From contig NZ_JAAMFM010000004.1 of the NCBI RefSeq assembly GCF_013376105.1, forward strand, positions 62,001-126,000: a stretch of 64,000 bases of DNA, read 5' to 3'. The DNA is from Arthrobacter wenxiniae. Lineage in GTDB: Bacteria > Actinomycetota > Actinomycetes > Actinomycetales > Micrococcaceae. Positions 59,643 through 64,000 of this stretch are shown here, one piece after another. A program made the position numbers and the translations under genes. Position 1 is the first letter of the stretch, and each line of letters opens with the position of its first letter. The notes under the pieces were generated by a model that was not told where the DNA came from, searched no databases, and saw nothing but the letters and a program-made list of their open reading frames with translations.

Positions 59643-59969
59643 TCATGGCACCGCCCCCAGCTGTTCCGCCAAATTCCTGCCCCACGCCTCCGCCCGCAAC
59701 TGTTCCCCGGGCAGCAGGAGGATGTCCTTGCCCCTGACAACGAAACTCTCCGCCGGCGCCAACATGGTGAAACCCGAAGCCCGCAGGTGATTGGCAATTC
59801 CCCTGGAGGCCCGACCGGTCAAAATGGAAGGCCCGGCATAACGCGAGTCGAAGGCGGCCGATACTGAAACGACCTTCACGGTTTCGAGACCGCCCAGACC
59901 GCGGGCCACGGCTTCCGCAACGTGCCGGGTAGTGCCGTACATGGACTCGTAAACCACAACTGCTCTCAT
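59643..59969 (-). CDS. Shortened flavodoxin-domain protein (internal deletion)
   Basis: A 108-residue paralogue of the 177-residue protein at 48141. The first 36 residues (VVYESMYGTTRHVAEAVARG) and the last 72 (FDSRYAGPSILTGRASRGI to the end) align well. About 69 residues between them, containing the second FMN-binding loop (GGPTHMHGM), are missing without a frame break. The reading frame and ribosome site (AAGGAG) are intact, so it may be expressed but is unlikely to bind FMN normally. It is either a recent in-frame deletion or a minimal derivative. Confidence 0.75.
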   Translation of the reverse strand: MRAVVVYESMYGTTRHVAEAVARGLGGLETVKVVSVSAAFDSRYAGPSILTGRASRGIANHLRASGFTMLAPAESFVVRGKDILLLPGEQLRAEAWGRNLAEQLGAVP

Positions 59970-60070
59970 CTTTCACTCCTTCCTTGAAGACCATCGGCGC
60001 CGGCACAACTGCCGCCCTTCCGCTGCAGTCCCAAGTGGCCCGCCGGCGTCGGACTCGATGCATTGCGAAG

Positions 60071-60102
60071 GGAACCTGGCTGCCCGCGCCCAGCCAGGTT
60101 CC
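60071..60102 (-). terminator. Perfect 12 bp stem hairpin after SDR gene
   Basis: GGAACCTGGCTG (60071-60082) and its exact inverted copy CAGCCAGGTTCC (60091-60102) flank an eight-base loop, directly adjoining the SDR stop codon. It is well placed as terminator of the SDR transcript. No U-run is present. Confidence 0.75.
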
Positions 60103-60864
60103 TCAAATCGCGGCCCAGCCGCCGTCACTGGCCAGTATCACCCCGGAGACATTTGCGGCGTCATCACTGAGCAGCCACGTGATGGCCGCAGCCAACTCTT
60201 CGGGCGTGGCCACGGACGGTACGTTGGTTTCCATGAAGGACCTGAGCCGCTGGCCGGCGAACTCCGACTTCATCGAGGCGTCGATGTTGGTGGCAACGCC
60301 GCCGGGTGCAACTGCGTTGCAGCGAATTCCCTGAGGCCCGTAGAAAAAGGCCGTGCTCTTGGTCAAACCATTCACCGCGTGTTTCGACGTCGTGTAGGCC
60401 GTTCCGGCGGCAGAACCACGGAGGCCGGCCTCCGAACTGACGTTGACGATCGAGCCCGCACCCGCTGCGAGCATGAATGGAAGGACTGCACGGGTCAACC
60501 GCATGACAGCCGTGACATTGACGTCGAAAACGCGCTCCCACAGGGCATCTTCCATCTCGGCCACGGGAAGAAACCCATCCATGATTCCAGCAACATTGGC
60601 CAATGCATCAATCCTGCCGTCCGCAGCGGCCACCAGGGCATCCACCGTGCCTGGCGCAGCCACATCCCCGGAAACCGTGACCAGTTGGCTGCTGTCGACG
60701 GCGCCATGCAACTCTTGAAGCCGCTCCTCCATGACGTCGGTGGCGATAACCCTGGCTCCTTCGTGCACCAGCCGGACAGCCGTTGCACGGCCGATCCCGG
60801 ATCCCGCACCAGTGACGATCGCAGTCTTTCCCGCAAAGCGCCCGTCCACAAATTGATCGGTCAT
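60103..60864 (-). CDS. Short-chain dehydrogenase/reductase
   Basis: A 253-residue classical SDR. Cofactor motif TGAGSGIG is near residues 17-24, NVAGIMD follows, and the catalytic residues Ser in NVSSEAG and Tyr/Lys in YTTSKHA are intact. The C-terminal [20 protein letters not shown] is typical of 3-oxoacyl-ACP reductase-like SDRs. The substrate is unknown. The ATG at 60864 (MTDQFVDG) with GGAG eight bases upstream is preferred over a GTG at 60873. Confidence 0.93.
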   Translation of the reverse strand: MTDQFVDGRFAGKTAIVTGAGSGIGRATAVRLVHEGARVIATDVMEERLQELHGAVDSSQLVTVSGDVAAPGTVDALVAAADGRIDALANVAGIMDGFLPVAEMEDALWERVFDVNVTAVMRLTRAVLPFMLAAGAGSIVNVSSEAGLRGSAAGTAYTTSKHAVNGLTKSTAFFYGPQGIRCNAVAPGGVATNIDASMKSEFAGQRLRSFMETNVPSVATPEELAAAITWLLSDDAANVSGVILASDGGWAAI

Positions 60865-61012
60865 GCCAGTCACTCCATCTTTGTGTGGCCGGTGCCGCCG
60901 GCCGTCGGAAATGTTGCCGCGGGTTCCGGGCGCCGGGCACCACGCCGGGCGCCCTCACCGGCAGGGAATGCTGGCGGCACTGTGGGCGGCGTGTGCCCAT
61001 GCGCCGAATTCG

Positions 61013-61243
61013 TCATACCCTGACGCGATTCGTGAGGCCATCGACCACCTCAGCAAAGTTGGCATTGAGCTCGTCAGCTTTGACCAGGTGCTCGTACAGT
61101 GAATCGCACTTCGTGCAGAAGTACGTTACGTCCAGGAAATTGCAGGGTGCCCAGTGGGGGCGGCGGACAGACTCGATCACGATGTGGGCGTCCGTTGCGC
61201 AGCGGTCACACCAAACGGGAAATTGGGTTTCGTCCTGAATCAT
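61013..61243 (-). CDS. Small Cys-rich (zinc-ribbon-like) protein, copy B
   Basis: A 76-residue protein with CDRCATDAHIVIESVRRP and TYFCTKCDSLYEHLV, the same spaced pattern as the protein at 34588. A helical acidic C-terminus follows. Four cysteines and one or two His suggest a metal site. The start at ATG 61243 lacks a clear ribosome site, and upstream alternatives extend to 61288. A DosR-type box lies at 61365, about 120 bp upstream. Confidence 0.68.
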   Translation of the reverse strand: MIQDETQFPVWCDRCATDAHIVIESVRRPHWAPCNFLDVTYFCTKCDSLYEHLVKADELNANFAEVVDGLTNRVRV

Positions 61244-61364
61244 CGTTGACCGGACCCGTTGCCGAATTTCACCCTGTTCGCCTCGCACGGCTTGCGGCCC
61301 TCCCTGTCATTATGTTTCCCTGCCTTGTAGTTGCCACTGTAGAAACTTCCGCCGCTCCCGGACA

Positions 61365-61378
61365 CGGCCAAAAGGCCC
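61365..61378 (-). promoter_or_regulatory. DosR-type box upstream of Cys-rich copy B
   Basis: CGGCCAAAAGGCCC matches the core with one mismatch at position 1 and is palindromic (GGCCAAAAGGCC is near-symmetric). It lacks the TA flank seen in most copies. Confidence 0.4.
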
Positions 61379-62043
61379 CACTTTAAGGTCAAGGGGGCCC
61401 AGCGCAGTTCGCAACAGTGAAGCGGCGGCAACGATCCGGTCACTTCGATCTTCATGCCCCTGGTCGTCTGTGCCATCCCGTTGGAGCTGTCCTCCCCGGA
61501 GACCCACTCCGTGCTGTCCACGTCCTTCTTGGGGACCCAACGGCCCAATTACGCGGCCGTTGTTCCTACCGACCTCCCTTGATTGGGTGTCAACCGTGTG
61601 GTGCCGGGGGTGCCGCGGCCGAGGGAGCCCGATCCCACTTGTTCCAGCGTGCCGGGGCACCTCCGACCAACGGATTGCCGGCCGCGGCCATCGAAGTCAC
61701 CTTGTGTCGGATCTGGTCCTGACCTTCTTTCTTATCCTGGGACTCCTGCTCTCGCTCGACACGGTCCCGTCCAGCAGCCAGCACCGCACCGGGGCGGCGG
61801 CTGCCGCACTCGCGGCGCTGCTGGCCACGGACGTGACCCTCTCGATTCCGACCCAGCGTACGCAGCCAGCCCTGGGATTGGTCCGCGCACTGGCAAAGTA
61901 CATCCCCCTCCTGAACGCGGATTCCTTCGGGTCATTCCTCCTGACGGGGTCGGATCCAGTTCGTCAGATGGTCAAGGATGCACTCATCGTGGCTTTCAGC
62001 CTGATGCTCGCGCTCTTGGTGGGCCATCGAGCGGGCCAGCGAT
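61379..62043 (+). other. Stretch with unrecognised hydrophobic open frame
   Basis: From a possible GTG at 61704 a frame encodes about 110 residues with hydrophobic segments (LVLTFFLILGLLLSL, TGAAAAALAALLATDVTL, DALIVAFSLMLALLVGH) and then degrades into Arg-rich sequence. It could be a decayed membrane gene that belonged with the apbE remnant that follows, for example a ferric-reductase-like or FMN-dependent electron-transfer protein, but I do not recognise it. The 300 bp before it hold nothing I can identify. Confidence 0.35.
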
Positions 62044-62268
62044 ATGCTCCGAATCGCAGGTTCAACCTCCCACGCCGTGAACGGAGGCGGAGACATCCAG
62101 CTGTTGGGAGGGCCGCATCCCGGCCCGCCGTGGACAATCGGCATGGCGGACCCGCATCGGCGCGGCGTGCCGGCCACCACACTCACCGGCACGGACATGG
62201 CCGTCGCCACTTCCGGCGCGGCCGAACGGCGACTGCACTTCATCGACCCCAAACTTTCCGGCCGCTGC
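62044..62268 (+). pseudogene. C-terminal remnant of ApbE (FAD:protein FMN transferase)
   Basis: About 75 residues match the C-terminal half of ApbE: VNGGGDIQLLGG, WTIGMADPHRRG, DMAVATSGAAERRLHFIDP. These are the conserved flavin/Mg-binding positions. The N-terminal half is absent, and the frame runs into the opposite permease gene without a proper end. It is therefore a remnant. ApbE attaches FMN to electron-transfer proteins, so a flavin-dependent redox system may once have stood here. Confidence 0.78.
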
Positions 62269-62273
62269 CGGCC

Positions 62274-63728
62274 CTACGGCAGGATGTGTTCGTGCGCGGC
62301 CACCTCCAGTTCCGCGGCCTGGGCCTTGGCCAGCTCCGTCTCGCCCTGAACATCCACCCCTCGGGTGAGCAGCCAGTAAAGCACCGCCGAGACCGGCAGC
62401 CCGATGAACAGTGAGATGTCGGCGCCTTTCATGGCCGCGGCCACCGGCCCAACGAAGAGCGCACCGGCGGAAAAGAACGGAATCATGACGATGAAGCCAA
62501 CCAGGTACGCAATGATCCCCGGCCAGCCCCACCTGCCGTAGATGCCGTCAGCCTTGAAGATCTCGGCGATCGCATAGTGGCCCCTGCGGACGATGAAGTA
62601 GTCCGTCAGGTTTACCGCCGTCCAGGGGATGAAGAAATACAGCACCAGCAGCAGGAAATCGTTGAAGCTGGCCAGGAAGTCGGCCGACGCGAGATTCGCA
62701 AAGACCAGCGAGATCGCGGCCGTGATCGCAATGGTGGTCACCCGCAGGCGCAGCGTGGGGCGGATTTGGCGCACGCTGTCGATCGAGGAAATCAGCGTCA
62801 GGGACCCGCCATACATGTTCAGCGCCGTGACGGACACCAGGCCGAGGGCTGCAATAAAGAGCGCAATGGAACCGAACCCGGGGAAGAGTTTGCCGGCAGT
62901 GGCCTCGATGGAGCTGATGGTGTCGAAATTCTTGCCCGCTGCCGCTGCGATAAACGCCCCAAGGAACATGACCCAGATGCCGCCCAGCGCACTGCCCCAG
63001 AATGTCCACCGGAATGTGCCCCGGGCGGACGTGGGCGGCAGGTAGCGGGAGTAGTCGGAAACATAAATGGCCCATGAAATCTGGTACCCGGCAGCCACAC
63101 CCAATTGGCCCAGGAATGGCACCAGATGGAAGTGTCCCATGTTGTAGGCACCGGCCGGCATGGAAAGGTGGGTCAAAACCGCCACCGTCAGCAGAGCCAG
63201 CATGGCGATGGTCAAGTACGTCAGGTAGCGCTCGAAGCCATGGATGAGGTCATAGCCGAACAGGGCCACGACGACGGCGATGATGGTCACCACCCAGAAC
63301 CAGAGGGCCCCCGATCCAACATGCACCGACGCAGAGAGCGCCTGGCCAGCCAGCACGGTATTGAAAATGTTGAAGCCCGCGTACTGCAAATAGGCAAAAA
63401 GCCACACCAGCAAGGCGCCGATATATCCGAACTGCGGCCGGGACTGAATCATTTGCGGAAGGCCGAGCTGGGGCCCCTGCGACGAGTGCGCGGCCATGAA
63501 CAGGGTCCCCAGAAGAGTTCCGAGGGCGATGGCAATCAGTGACCAGATCAGGTTGCCACCAGTGGTGATGCTGATGAGTCCGACAGCCAACGTGGCGATC
63601 TGGGCATTGCTCATGAACCACAACGGCCCGATGTGGGAGACCTTGCCGTGCCGCTCATTGAGCGGTACGTAGTCGATGGACCGTACTTCCAGCCCCCGGC
63701 CCTGGGCTTGACCCGTGCCTGTATTCAT
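62274..63728 (-). CDS. NCS1-family nucleobase/cytosine permease
   Basis: A 484-residue transporter with about 12 membrane segments. The N-terminus SIDYVPLNERHGKVSHIGPLW is typical of the NCS1 (CodB/purine-cytosine permease) family, followed by TGGNLIWSLIAIALGTLLG, the SRPQFGYIGALL loop and YVSDYSRYLPP. It would import a nucleobase or related compound with H+ or Na+. The ATG at 63728 opens MNTGTGQAQG. No catabolic genes are adjacent in the window. Confidence 0.92.
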   Translation of the reverse strand: MNTGTGQAQGRGLEVRSIDYVPLNERHGKVSHIGPLWFMSNAQIATLAVGLISITTGGNLIWSLIAIALGTLLGTLFMAAHSSQGPQLGLPQMIQSRPQFGYIGALLVWLFAYLQYAGFNIFNTVLAGQALSASVHVGSGALWFWVVTIIAVVVALFGYDLIHGFERYLTYLTIAMLALLTVAVLTHLSMPAGAYNMGHFHLVPFLGQLGVAAGYQISWAIYVSDYSRYLPPTSARGTFRWTFWGSALGGIWVMFLGAFIAAAAGKNFDTISSIEATAGKLFPGFGSIALFIAALGLVSVTALNMYGGSLTLISSIDSVRQIRPTLRLRVTTIAITAAISLVFANLASADFLASFNDFLLLVLYFFIPWTAVNLTDYFIVRRGHYAIAEIFKADGIYGRWGWPGIIAYLVGFIVMIPFFSAGALFVGPVAAAMKGADISLFIGLPVSAVLYWLLTRGVDVQGETELAKAQAAELEVAAHEHILP

Positions 63729-64000
63729 CGTTCATCCCCTCTTCAGTGGACTGCCGGTGCCCGGCTGGGCCAGGTTCCGGCGGACCCGGCTTCTCCATGG
63801 TGGGCTCCCGCATCGGCTGCCTCTCCGCATCGTCCGTACGGATTATGAGTCAGAACACAGAAGGATCATCGATAAGCCTAATCCCGAAACACTGTTGCGG
63901 CATAGCTGCGGAGCCCGGTTCTTGAAACCTGAGGCCTCCCCTTCACGGCGGCGCCGTTCCGGTTCTCGTCAGGGGAACCGGCTGCGAAGTAATCCTGTTC
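63729..64000. other. Upstream region of NCS1 permease
   Basis: The last 272 bp contain no gene that I recognise and no DosR-type box. They probably carry the permease promoter. Confidence 0.4.

Noticed and set aside
60028-60041. Possible box GTCCCAAGTGGCCC upstream of the short flavodoxin
   Set aside because: Two mismatches, no TA flank and poor symmetry. It is too weak to list as a site.

Overview
The window is GC-rich actinobacterial DNA, probably from an Arthrobacter-like member of the Micrococcales. This is inferred from protein style and gene content, not from any marker gene. It holds about 50 intact protein genes, several decayed genes, no rRNA or tRNA that I can see, and no CRISPR array or insertion sequence.

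The unifying theme is a dormancy (hypoxia/NO/redox) island resembling the DosR regulon of mycobacteria. A DosR-type response regulator (7717-8400) and a DosS-type sensor kinase with a heme-type GAF domain (8431-10122) lie convergently. Around them are six universal stress protein genes, three PNPOx-like split-barrel flavoproteins, an Hsp20/alpha-crystallin chaperone, a BON protein, a CtpF-like and an MgtA-like P-type ATPase, a PfkB kinase, a UbiB kinase, SPW and DUF3040 membrane proteins, and narG. Many of these are family matches to known DosR-regulon members of Mycobacterium tuberculosis. A palindrome of the form TAGGGnCnWWnGnCCCTA recurs in the intergenic regions, usually 20-140 bp upstream of these genes, and fits the published DosR box.

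Layout: 1-4.3 kb, narG (cut by the window edge), a stand-alone LigD polymerase domain and a Usp. 4.5-10.8 kb, ubiB, PNPOx genes, SPW/DUF3040, dosR and dosS. 10.9-16.4 kb, alcohol dehydrogenase, F420-reductase-like protein, Usps, a dead heavy-metal ATPase and a beta-CASP nuclease. 16.8-25.6 kb, mgtA and usp on the minus strand, and a divergent plus-strand operon for phosphoketolase, Usp, a 55-residue membrane peptide, a two-gene cytochrome b unit and a VIT-family transporter. 25.6-34.8 kb, CtpF-like ATPase, Hsp20, BON, PNPOx, PEP synthase, a second alcohol dehydrogenase and a Cys-rich small protein. 35.1-44.3 kb, a dead DosS-like kinase, a nine-gene V/A-type ATPase operon and a Usp. 45-48 kb, decayed genes plus a DUF4389 membrane protein. 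48.1-56.9 kb, one long minus-strand run: acyl-CoA synthetase, 2-oxo acid dehydrogenase E1 alpha, E1 beta and E2, acyl carrier protein, PLDc_N protein, ABC transporter, membrane protein, flavodoxin. 57-64 kb, GyrI-like protein, PfkB kinase, decayed membrane genes, a shortened flavodoxin, an SDR, a second Cys-rich small protein, an apbE remnant and an NCS1 permease.

Taken together the genes suggest a cell that senses falling oxygen or NO through DosS/DosR. It would then shift to nitrate respiration and low-energy carbon routes (phosphoketolase, PEP synthase, PfkB, acetyl-CoA formation), maintain ion gradients with P-type and V-type ATPases, and protect protein and redox state with Usp, Hsp20 and flavoproteins. 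The joint regulation is inferred from motif placement and needs experimental proof.
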